Below, piece by piece: positions 1 to 5,745 of a stretch of 11,104 nucleotides of DNA. The stretch comes from CANJQJ01 sp964383565. GTDB taxonomy: Bacteria; Pseudomonadota; Alphaproteobacteria; Sphingomonadales; Sphingomonadaceae. Each line of letters starts with the position of its first letter. The stretch's first letter is position 1. The stretch is from contig CAYLIK010000103.1 in NCBI GenBank assembly GCA_964383565.1, forward strand, positions 1 to 11,104. The letters run 5' to 3'. The notes beneath the pieces were generated by a model. It searched no databases. It was not told the origin of the DNA and saw only the letters and a program-made list of their open reading frames with translations. Made by a program: the position numbers and the translations under genes.

Positions 1-272
1 AGCCGCTCGATCAACGTGACGCGCGCCTGCGCGGCGGCGATCTTCGCTTCGCTCTCCTGGATGCGAGCGGCCACGGCGGCGGCTTCAGCGCGGATCTTGT
101 CCGCCTGATCCATCGCCTGCGCGGCCGCCGTCTCATAGCGTTGCGAACGGGTGGTGGCGTCTCTAGCTTCCTTCTGGGCCTGCACGAGCGCCTTGCGTTC
201 ATCGGCGACCGTCTGGGCGGTCGCTTCACGGGCCAGGGCAAGCGCCAATGCCAGGGCAACGCACCGCATCAT
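1..272 (-). CDS. EnvC-like murein hydrolase activator (M23 family), N-terminal part only
   Basis: Only the first 90 codons lie in the window; the gene runs off the left edge. The visible protein opens with a short signal peptide (MMRCVALALALALA, probable cleavage near residue 19 after ATA). A long Ala/Glu/Lys/Arg/Gln-rich helix without prolines follows from about residue 20, typical of the coiled-coil half of EnvC-type activators of peptidoglycan amidases. The LytM/M23 domain expected at the C-terminus is outside the window. The start ATG overlaps the rlmH stop codon (ATGA), so the two are probably translationally coupled. A gene of this kind directly after rlmH is the usual order in sphingomonads and many other alphaproteobacteria. 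The role (cell-division peptidoglycan splitting in the periplasm) is inferred from family and context. Another secreted coiled-coil protein cannot be excluded from the N-terminus alone. Confidence 0.7.
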   Translation of the reverse strand, partial: MMRCVALALALALAREATAQTVADERKALVQAQKEARDATTRSQRYETAAAQAMDQADKIRAEAAAVAARIQESEAKIAAAQARVTLIER

Positions 273-691
273 CCCTCGCGGTGATAGGGATGGTTGGCGA
301 GGATGCTGGTGGCGCGCCAGAGCTGTTCAGCCAGCATCGCGCGGGCAAGCATGTGCGGCCAGGTAGCAGCGCCAAACGCCAGCAGCAGGTCGGCCTCGCC
401 ACGGATCGTCTCTTCATGACCGTCGGCGGCGCCGATCAGGAAGCGCGTCTCTCGCGTTCCCTCGTCGCGCCAGCGGCCGAGCAGTTCGGCCAGCGCCTTC
501 GAGCCAAGCTGCTTGCCGCGTTCGTCGAGTGCAATCTGTCGTGTAGAGGGGCTTATCGGCGGTATGCGCCCGCCCTGATCGGGAAGCTCAGTGACGCGCG
601 TCGGCCAGCTGATGCGCTTCAGGTAGCGATCGACCAGCTCGCCTTCGGGGCTCTGGCCGATACGTCCGCGCGCGACGATGTGAAGGAGCAA
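269..691 (-). CDS. rlmH: 23S rRNA (pseudouridine-1915-N3)-methyltransferase RlmH
   Basis: RlmH is a SPOUT-class methyltransferase that uses S-adenosylmethionine to methylate pseudouridine 1915 in helix 69 of 23S rRNA on the assembled 70S ribosome. The 140-residue product has the family's hallmarks: LDERGK at 55-60, the SAM-pocket stretch FLIGAADG at 84-91, and the C-terminal NHPYHRE. It is slightly shorter than the E. coli enzyme (about 155). The start is a TTG at 689-691. An in-frame stop, which is also the rsfS stop codon, lies three codons upstream, and the first half of the protein has no ATG or GTG. The nine bases between rsfS and this start hold no Shine-Dalgarno sequence, so translation probably depends on coupling to rsfS. 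The gene ends in a 4-base overlap with the EnvC-like gene. Confidence 0.95.
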   Translation of the reverse strand: MLLHIVARGRIGQSPEGELVDRYLKRISWPTRVTELPDQGGRIPPISPSTRQIALDERGKQLGSKALAELLGRWRDEGTRETRFLIGAADGHEETIRGEADLLLAFGAATWPHMLARAMLAEQLWRATSILANHPYHREG

Positions 692-700
692 GGCGCGCGC

Positions 701-1093
701 TCAGGCGCCGGCGGCCGTCGCTGCCGGAGCCTCGCCAAACGCCCACATACGCTCAAGATTATAGAAACTGCGCACCTCGGGGCGGAACAGGTGAACGATC
801 ACGTCGCCTGCGTCGATCAGCACCCAATCGGCGGACGGCATCCCCTCGATACGGGGCGAGCGGCCGGTTTCCTGCTTGATCTTGTCGGCCAGCTTGGTCG
901 CCATCGAAGCGACCTGGCGCGTCGAACGACCACTCGTGATCACCATGTGATCCGCGATGGTCGATTTTCCTGCGAGCGGGATGGAAACAGTCTCGACGGC
1001 CTGATCGTCGTCGAGCGACTGGAGCACAAGCTGGTGCAGCGCGGCCGAAGGGTCGGGATCGTTGCTGGCTTGTGCGGGATTAGGTGCGGGCAA
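701..1093 (-). CDS. rsfS: Ribosomal silencing factor RsfS (Iojap/DUF143 family)
   Basis: RsfS binds ribosomal protein uL14 on the large subunit and blocks subunit joining, which silences translation under nutrient limitation. The 130-residue protein has an unconserved N-terminal tail (1-17). The Iojap domain spans about 18-120, including DHMVITSGRSTRQV at 48-61, then ADWVLIDAGDVIVHLF at 88-103 and a closing RSFYNLERMW at 108-117. A short Ala-rich tail ends it. I place the start at the TTG at 1091-1093 because GAGGAGG sits 5 bases upstream and overlaps the nadD stop codon; no ATG lies near the N-terminus. The gene is 9 bases from nadD and 9 bases from rlmH, the conserved nadD-rsfS-rlmH arrangement, so one transcript is likely. 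Confidence 0.95.
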   Translation of the reverse strand: MPAPNPAQASNDPDPSAALHQLVLQSLDDDQAVETVSIPLAGKSTIADHMVITSGRSTRQVASMATKLADKIKQETGRSPRIEGMPSADWVLIDAGDVIVHLFRPEVRSFYNLERMWAFGEAPAATAAGA

Positions 1094-1102
1094 AAAGCCT
1101 CC

Positions 1103-1732
1103 TCAGGAAATCAGGCGGCGAGTCACTGGATCGCGCGCGCTGACAGGGTTGATTGAAAGGTGCCAACCGGGATTTCCACGCCTCATCAGCGTGGCGGATG
1201 CTGGATCTGGTACGAAGCGCAGCAGCACGAGCGCCGGTGGTCTCCAGTTCGTCCATCTTTTTGCTTGGCTCGCGGGACGGACGAAACGCCGAAGCCAGGC
1301 CCATGCCTTACCGGTCCGGGCGACCCCATCATAACCCGGACGGGCGACAACAGCAATCGGAACCGTGCGCGCGATCGTGCGCCAATGCCGCCAGCGATGG
1401 AAGTCGGCAAGATTGTCGGCGCCCATGATCCAGATGAAGCGTCGCCGGGGGTAACGGCGCACGAGTCGGGCGAGCATGTCGACGGTGTAGCGCGTGCCCA
1501 GTTGCCGCTCGATCGCGGTGGCGTGGATTTGGCTGCGGCGGGCGATGCGTTGTGCCGAGGCCAGCCGCGCGGGCAGGGGCGCCATGTCGCGCGCCTTGTC
1601 CTTGAGCGGGTTGCCCGGAGAGACGAGCAGCCAGAGCTGATCGAGTCCCAGCGCGTCGATCGCGCCGAGCGCGATCCGGCGATGCCCCGAATGACCGGGG
1701 TTGAACGATCCGCCAAGCAGGCCGGTGCGCAG
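1103..1732 (-). CDS. nadD: Nicotinate-nucleotide adenylyltransferase NadD, apparent CTG start
   Basis: NadD transfers AMP from ATP to nicotinate mononucleotide, making deamido-NAD in NAD synthesis. The 209-residue reading has the nucleotidyltransferase signature GGSFNPGHSGH at 7-17 (His14 and His17 of HxGH), then SPGNPLK (38-44) and MGADNLADFHRW (103-114), as in other NadD proteins. The usual C-terminal ISSTxIR motif is degenerate (ASATLMRR, 178-185). The first ATG in frame is residue 50, past the catalytic motif, so it cannot be the true start. An in-frame TAG (1733-1735) directly precedes a CTG at 1730-1732, and no ATG, GTG or TTG lies between that TAG and the motif. An AAGGGG about 7 bases upstream of the CTG could serve as ribosome binding site. 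CTG initiation therefore fits best; a sequence error is the alternative. The gene starts 22 bases after the upstream porin. Confidence 0.9.
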   Translation of the reverse strand: MRTGLLGGSFNPGHSGHRRIALGAIDALGLDQLWLLVSPGNPLKDKARDMAPLPARLASAQRIARRSQIHATAIERQLGTRYTVDMLARLVRRYPRRRFIWIMGADNLADFHRWRHWRTIARTVPIAVVARPGYDGVARTGKAWAWLRRFVRPASQAKRWTNWRPPALVLLRFVPDPASATLMRRGNPGWHLSINPVSARDPVTRRLIS

Positions 1733-1754
1733 CTATATTCCCCTTCTTGCGCGG

Positions 1755-2477
1755 TCAGAAACTGACGCCGAGCGAGGCGACCAGCGTCGCGCCGGCGTTC
1801 AAGCCCTTTGCCAGATCGGTGTCAATATAACTGAGGCTGGCGGACAGCGGTCCGAAATCGCGGCTAAGGCCGATCGACCACTCCCAATAGTCTGCATCCG
1901 ACCCAAAATTGCGGCCGAAATATTGTCGTCCGACATGACCAGTGAACGTCAAAGCGCCGGGCAGATCACCCGAGGCTTCGGCGTAGAGCCAGGTTCCGTC
2001 ATCGGCCGTTGCCTTCTGGTCAGGGAAATAGCCGCCGCCGATCTTGGCGCCCAGCGGGCCGAGCGCGAAAGCGACCTCGGCAAAGGCTTCGACATAATTG
2101 GTCGGGCCGGAAACGCCCGGATAGGTGTAATAGTTGATGTTGAGGTCCGCGCTGACGCCGGGGGCGAGATCGCCGGCCCAACCGGCGGCTCCGTCGATTT
2201 CAAGATCGTGGCCGCCCTTGAAGCTTGAGGCAGGATCACTGTCGTAGAGATCGATCGTCGAGGCCCAGGCCGACACATACAGGCCGCTTGGATGCGAAAG
2301 CGAAAGCTCCGCCTGCAGGGCCGGGTCGTTCCCGGTTTGGGAAATGCCGCGAAACCGATAATCGGAAAGAAGGGTAGCGTTTCCCGACAGCGACAAGCCT
2401 GTGCCGGGCAGGTCAACAGCTCCCGCCGCCGAGCCGAGGCCGGCCAGCGCCAATGCCATCCAGATGGGAAATCGCAT
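1755..2477 (-). CDS. TorF-family putative porin (second copy)
   Basis: The 240-residue protein has a Sec signal peptide (residues 1-20, AGA before VDL), alternating beta-strand patterns throughout, and a C-terminal phenylalanine in GVSF, as expected of an outer-membrane beta-barrel. The N-terminal motif SDYRFRGISQT (38-48) is characteristic of the TorF/Gcw_chp family (TIGR02001), whose members are proposed small porins with no firmly established substrate. The start ATG follows a GAGGG about 5 bases upstream. It is a paralogue of the porin at 2606-3337, matching in length, YRFRGISQT motif and ending. An intrinsic terminator separates the two, so this copy probably has its own promoter in 2478-2550, though I see no convincing one. 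Only 22 bases separate it from nadD, with no terminator, so it may lead the nadD operon. Confidence 0.85.
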   Translation of the reverse strand: MRFPIWMALALAGLGSAAGAVDLPGTGLSLSGNATLLSDYRFRGISQTGNDPALQAELSLSHPSGLYVSAWASTIDLYDSDPASSFKGGHDLEIDGAAGWAGDLAPGVSADLNINYYTYPGVSGPTNYVEAFAEVAFALGPLGAKIGGGYFPDQKATADDGTWLYAEASGDLPGALTFTGHVGRQYFGRNFGSDADYWEWSIGLSRDFGPLSASLSYIDTDLAKGLNAGATLVASLGVSF

Positions 2478-2545
2478 TCGACCCTCGTCCTTGCCGACAG
2501 AGGGCCTTTTCTCCGCAGTTGGTTAACAAAGCGCTGTGCTTGCGG

Positions 2546-2580
2546 ACAACAAAAAGGGCTGCGAATTGCTCCGCAGCCCC
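2546..2580 (-). terminator. Intrinsic terminator after the first TorF-family porin
   Basis: On the minus strand a perfect 8-bp stem (GGGCTGCG / CGCAGCCC, at 2556-2563 and 2572-2579) encloses an 8-base loop and is followed directly by TTTTTGTTGT. It lies 26 bases past the stop codon of the porin at 2606-3337, and upstream of the second porin. This is a textbook rho-independent terminator oriented with the flanking genes. It should stop or reduce read-through into the second porin and the nadD operon. Confidence 0.85.
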
Positions 2581-2605
2581 ATTTGTACGCTTACTACGAA
2601 CGAAC

Positions 2606-3337
2606 TTAGAAGGAAACGCCGATCGAACCGACGACACCCGCCTTGGAGACGTTGCGCGTTCCGACGAACAGATCCTTGTCCGTGTCGACATAGCTGACAC
2701 CGAAGGTCAGATGGTTCCACGTGTAGGAAGCGCCGACGCTCCAATCGGTGTACTTCGTGCCGAAGGTGGCAACATTACGCGAGAAGCTGTGGCCAAGGTG
2801 ACCGGTTAGGGTGACCGGGCCCACCGCACCCGACAGGTCACCATAAGCGTAGAAGCCGGTTTCCTTGCCGAAGCCATAATCAAGCGCGTTCTGCTTGGGA
2901 GCGTAGGTTGCGCCGATCTTCGCCGTGACCGGGCCAAAGGTGCCCTTCACGCTGGCATAGGGCTCAATGAAGTCGGTCGCGTTGCCGCCCGAACCCGGAA
3001 AGTAGTAGTACAGCACGCCGACATCGACCGTCGCAGCGCCGACCGTGGTCGAATAACCACCAAAGAAGTCGATTTCTTGATCGCTGCCGAACGCGACATA
3101 GTCATCGATCGATGAACCCCAGGTGCCAACATAGAAACCCGATTCATGTGCGACGCTGAAGCCGCCCTGCAGTGCGAACTGCTTGTAGGTCTGCGAAATG
3201 CCGCGGAAGCGGTAATCGGTGACGACAGTGGCGCTGCCGGTGACGGTGACGGCGGGAGCCGGTTCGTCCTGCGCGAAAGCAGGAGCCGAGACAGCTGCCA
3301 GTGCAAGAGCCGACATGCCGAGAATGGTGAAGCGCAT
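2606..3337 (-). CDS. TorF-family putative porin (first copy)
   Basis: The 243-residue protein has a Sec signal peptide (1-22, AFA before QDE), the family motif TDYRFRGISQT (40-50), aromatic-rich alternating strands, and a C-terminal GVSF with terminal Phe for outer-membrane barrel assembly. It belongs to the TorF/Gcw_chp family (TIGR02001) of putative small porins; the solute carried is unknown. The open frame extends 15 codons further upstream, but the ATG at 3335-3337 gives the proper signal peptide and has AAGGG about 11 bases upstream. The gene follows a 262-base AT-rich intergenic region with palindromes and a leader hairpin, and ends in a strong terminator. It therefore looks monocistronic and individually regulated, unlike its downstream paralogue. 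Confidence 0.88.
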   Translation of the reverse strand: MRFTILGMSALALAAVSAPAFAQDEPAPAVTVTGSATVVTDYRFRGISQTYKQFALQGGFSVAHESGFYVGTWGSSIDDYVAFGSDQEIDFFGGYSTTVGAATVDVGVLYYYFPGSGGNATDFIEPYASVKGTFGPVTAKIGATYAPKQNALDYGFGKETGFYAYGDLSGAVGPVTLTGHLGHSFSRNVATFGTKYTDWSVGASYTWNHLTFGVSYVDTDKDLFVGTRNVSKAGVVGSIGVSF

Positions 3338-3386
3338 GGTGTGATTTTCCCTTTTCTGTTTCAGATCACTCCCCTGCACCAACAGC

Positions 3387-3414
3387 GCCGGACTTCTTTT
3401 GAAGCTGGTCCGGC
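3387..3414 (-). other. Hairpin in the presumed 5' leader of the first porin
   Basis: GCCGGAC (3387-3393) pairs with GTCCGGC (3408-3414). TTC (3394-3396) then pairs with GAA (3401-3403) across a TTTT/AAAA loop, leaving a 4-base bulge. The structure sits about 50 bases upstream of the porin start codon and has no T-tract on the minus strand, so it is not a terminator. A role as a leader structure affecting mRNA stability or small-RNA access is possible but only inferred. Confidence 0.45.
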
Positions 3415-3464
3415 TGTCTATTAGGCACCAAGTTTTTGCACCACAGCATCGGTCGAGGAAAAGC

Positions 3465-3530
3465 GTTATTGCATTAACACACTAGAAAGGTGGAAATTGT
3501 TGCATATGTGCCACGCTTATTGCGCAATAA
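3465..3530. promoter_or_regulatory. Two related palindromes upstream of the first porin (possible operators)
   Basis: TTATTGCGCAATAA at 3517-3530 is a perfect 14-bp palindrome. A related imperfect one, GTTATTGCATTAAC, lies at 3465-3478. Both contain TTATTGC. Their centres are 52 bases apart, about five helical turns, which would place both sites on the same DNA face. They lie in an AT-rich, non-coding stretch between the metC end and the porin start, where the porin promoter must be. A binding site for a dimeric regulator is plausible; which regulator cannot be told. Confidence 0.4.
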
Positions 3531-3548
3531 ATAAGCATATAATGATGC

Positions 3549-3591
3549 GCTGCACATCTGATACGCATATGGTGCTGCAATTATGTGCAGC
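3549..3591. repeat. Nested inverted repeats just past the metC stop codon
   Basis: GCTGCACAT (3549-3557) is inverted as ATGTGCAGC (3583-3591), 25 bases apart. Inside this, GCTGCA (3574-3579) can pair with TGCAGC (3586-3591) across a 6-base loop, so two mutually exclusive hairpins can form. The element begins 8 bases beyond the metC stop. It may form the 3' end of the sseA-metC transcript, but no T-tract follows on the minus strand, so it is not a standard intrinsic terminator. Confidence 0.35.
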
Positions 3592-3599
3592 CCTCGGCG

Positions 3600-4808
3600 T
3601 CATGGAGATGGCGAGGTAAAGCGCTCCAACCCATTATCCAGATCTCGGATCAGGTCTGCGGGATCTTCAAGGCCGATATGCAGCCGAACCACCGGCCCTT
3701 CCGCTTGCCAGGCCGTGGCGGTCCTGACTGACGCGGGATCGATCGGGAGAGCAAGGCTTTCATAGCCGCCCCAGGAAAATCCGATGCCGAAATGCGTGAG
3801 CGAGTCGATGAAACGCGTGCGTGCTGCATCGTCGCCGCCATTGAATATGAAGCTGAACAGGCCCGACGCCCCGTGGAAGTCCCGGCGCCAATGTTCGTGC
3901 CCGGGACAATCGGTCAGCGCCGGATGGAGGACTCGGGCGATCTCCGGCTGCTCCTTGAGCCAGCGCGCCACGGCCAGGCCGTTTTCCTCATGCATCTTGA
4001 GACGGACGCCCAATGTGCGCAGCCCGCGCGCCGCAAGCCAGGCATCGTCGGGGCTTACGCACTGGCCATGGAGCTGGGCGGTGCGCCGCAGCCTGTCCCA
4101 ATAGGCGGATGTCGTGGTGACCGACCCCATCATCAGATCCGAATGGCCGCCGATATATTTGGTGCAGGACAGGATCGAGAAATCCACGCCGCGCGCGATA
4201 GCGGGGAAGAGCAGGGGTGTTGCCCAGGTATTGTCCATCAGGGTCACGATCCCGCGCTCCCTCGCTACGGCGACGATGGCCGGGATATCCTGAACCTCCA
4301 TCGTCAAACTGCCGGGGCTCTCAAGGAATATGGCGCGTGTCTTGTCGGAAATCAGGTCGACGATGCCGCCGCCGATCAGGGGATCGTAATAACGCGTCGT
4401 GATGCCGAGCGGCGCCAGGACATGCGTGCAGAAGGCGCGGGTTGGATCGTAGGCGCTGTCGGCCATCAGCAATTCGTCGCCGGGCTTCAGCACGGATTGC
4501 AGCGCCCCGGCGATCGCGGCCACGCCTGAAGGATAGAGCATGGTTCCGGCCGCGCCGGGTTCCAGTTCGGTCAGTGCGTCGGCAAGCGACCATTGGGTCG
4601 GGGTGCCGCGCCGACCATAATAAAGCCGGTCGTTCGGCGTTTTTACCGCCGCGCGCAGATCCGCCACATCATTGAACAGGATTGTGGACGCGCGCCATAC
4701 CGGCGGGTTGACGACTCCCGCCGTCCATTCCTTGCGGCGGCCGGCCTCCACCAGCCGTGTCGCCGGCCGGTCGCCTTCGTCGCTCGTCAGGCGAGGTCCC
4801 TCAGGCAC
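3600..4808 (-). CDS. metC: Cystathionine beta-lyase (Cys/Met metabolism PLP enzyme)
   Basis: This enzyme cleaves cystathionine to homocysteine, pyruvate and ammonia in methionine synthesis, in the cytoplasm. From the chosen start the protein has 402 residues, normal for the family. Visible motifs are YYGRRGTPT (63-71), the cofactor-binding aspartate in LMDNTWATP (Asp192), and the PLP lysine in SCTKYIGGHSD (Lys217). The frame is open further, to an ATG at 4862, but that would overlap sseA by 62 bases. The GTG at 4806-4808 overlaps it by only 8 and has AAGG suitably placed upstream, so I prefer it. Downstream of sseA it forms a likely sulfur amino-acid operon. Cystathionine gamma-lyase and gamma-synthase belong to the same fold family; the YYGRRGTPT context favours the beta-lyase. 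Confidence 0.87.
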   Translation of the reverse strand: MPEGPRLTSDEGDRPATRLVEAGRRKEWTAGVVNPPVWRASTILFNDVADLRAAVKTPNDRLYYGRRGTPTQWSLADALTELEPGAAGTMLYPSGVAAIAGALQSVLKPGDELLMADSAYDPTRAFCTHVLAPLGITTRYYDPLIGGGIVDLISDKTRAIFLESPGSLTMEVQDIPAIVAVARERGIVTLMDNTWATPLLFPAIARGVDFSILSCTKYIGGHSDLMMGSVTTTSAYWDRLRRTAQLHGQCVSPDDAWLAARGLRTLGVRLKMHEENGLAVARWLKEQPEIARVLHPALTDCPGHEHWRRDFHGASGLFSFIFNGGDDAARTRFIDSLTHFGIGFSWGGYESLALPIDPASVRTATAWQAEGPVVRLHIGLEDPADLIRDLDNGLERFTSPSP

Positions 4809-5637
4809 CCAGGGCCTTCGGGGTCGAGGGATCGGCGCCCCATTCGCTCCACGAACCGTCATAGAGCGCCGTGTCCGTCTTTCCGAGCAGCGCCGCGCCG
4901 AACAATAGCACCGCAGCCGTCACGCCAGAGCCGCAGGTCGTGACCAGCGGCTTGGAAAGATCGATGCCCGCCTCGTCAAAAACGGCCTTGAGCATTTCGC
5001 CGCGTTTCCAGGTTCCGTCCGCATTGAGCAGGCGATCATAGGGAAGGTTCTGGGAGCCCGGAATGTGGCCGTCGGCAAGTCCGCGCGGGTCGGACTCCTC
5101 GCCCTTGAAGCGAGCGGCTCCACGCGCGTCAAGCACCTGCTCGGCGCCTGAATCCACGTTCGCCTTCATCTGATCGATCGTCCGGACCGATGCCTTGTCG
5201 GCCCAGGCGGTGAAATGGCGGTGGCGGAGAGTCGGCTTGTCGGTTTCCAGCGCCCGCCCTTCGGCCTTCCATTTGGCCAGCCCGCCGTCGAGGATCGCGA
5301 CATCGTGGCTTCCGAAGGTCTTGAACATCCACCAGGCGCGCGCCGAGGTGATGTGCGGCGTGTCGTCGTAAAGCACGATGCGATTGCCGTCGCCGATGCC
5401 AAGCGCCTGCATGCGGCTGGCGAATTTTTCAGCCGGCGGCAGCATGAAGGGGACGGGATTGTTGCTGTCCTTCAAGTCGGCGAGGTTGAGGAAGATCGCG
5501 CCGGGAATATGGCCGGCGTCATAATCCGCCTGCGGATCGCGGCTGGGATCGAGCGCGAAATAGCTCGCGTCCACAATCCGCAAATCGGTCGCGCCAAGCT
5601 CCCCGGCCAGCCAATCCGTCGAAACCAATATGTCCAT
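4801..5637 (-). CDS. sseA: 3-mercaptopyruvate sulfurtransferase
   Basis: The enzyme moves sulfur from 3-mercaptopyruvate, a cysteine transamination product, to thiol acceptors or cyanide. The 278-residue protein has two rhodanese domains: an inactive N-terminal one (about 1-135, with DAGHIPGAIFL at 40-50) and a catalytic C-terminal one (about 150-275, with DGHIPGSQNLPY at 189-200). The active-site loop is CGSGVTA (Cys235-241). That loop form is characteristic of mercaptopyruvate sulfurtransferases, whereas thiosulfate sulfurtransferases usually have CRKGVT. The open frame runs far upstream, but the ATG at 5635-5637 has a strong AGGAGGA about 8 bases before it and fits the domain start. Its 3' end overlaps metC by 8 bases. 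It is divergent from queF across a 108-base gap. Confidence 0.93.
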   Translation of the reverse strand: MDILVSTDWLAGELGATDLRIVDASYFALDPSRDPQADYDAGHIPGAIFLNLADLKDSNNPVPFMLPPAEKFASRMQALGIGDGNRIVLYDDTPHITSARAWWMFKTFGSHDVAILDGGLAKWKAEGRALETDKPTLRHRHFTAWADKASVRTIDQMKANVDSGAEQVLDARGAARFKGEESDPRGLADGHIPGSQNLPYDRLLNADGTWKRGEMLKAVFDEAGIDLSKPLVTTCGSGVTAAVLLFGAALLGKTDTALYDGSWSEWGADPSTPKALGA

Positions 5638-5668
5638 CCGAAATTCCTCCTGTGCAGGCGCAACGAGA

Positions 5669-5738
5669 CGCTTAGCCGCGCTGCCGTGACGGTTCAATCG
5701 TCGAGCCGATTGAAACGGGGCGTCGCGCGGGATAGCAG
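5669..5738. promoter_or_regulatory. Possible face-to-back divergent promoters of sseA and queF around a dyad
   Basis: TTCAATCG (5693-5700) and CGATTGAA (5707-5714) form a perfect 8-bp inverted repeat with a 6-base spacer. Each arm supplies a -35-like hexamer pointing outward. On the minus strand it is TTGAAC, then 17 bases, then TAAGCG, toward sseA. On the plus strand it is TTGAAA, then 17 bases, then TAGCAG, toward queF. The -10 matches are weak, so this is tentative. The dyad could instead be an operator shared by both genes. Confidence 0.35.
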
Positions 5739-5745
5739 TCCAATA

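Noticed and set aside
248..1156. Plus-strand open frame (302 codons) across rlmH and rsfS
   Set aside because: It lies opposite two clearly recognised genes and encodes an arginine-rich sequence without motifs.
3338..3420. A sigma-70 promoter for the first porin
   Set aside because: TAATAG near 3419-3424 on the minus strand is a fair -10, but nothing resembling TTGACA lies 16-18 bases upstream. Other candidates farther up are no better, so no promoter is called.
4806..4862. metC starting at the ATG at 4862
   Set aside because: It would add 18 residues overlapping sseA by 62 bases, in a low-complexity Arg/Pro-rich stretch. The GTG at 4808 gives a family-like N-terminus with a short overlap.
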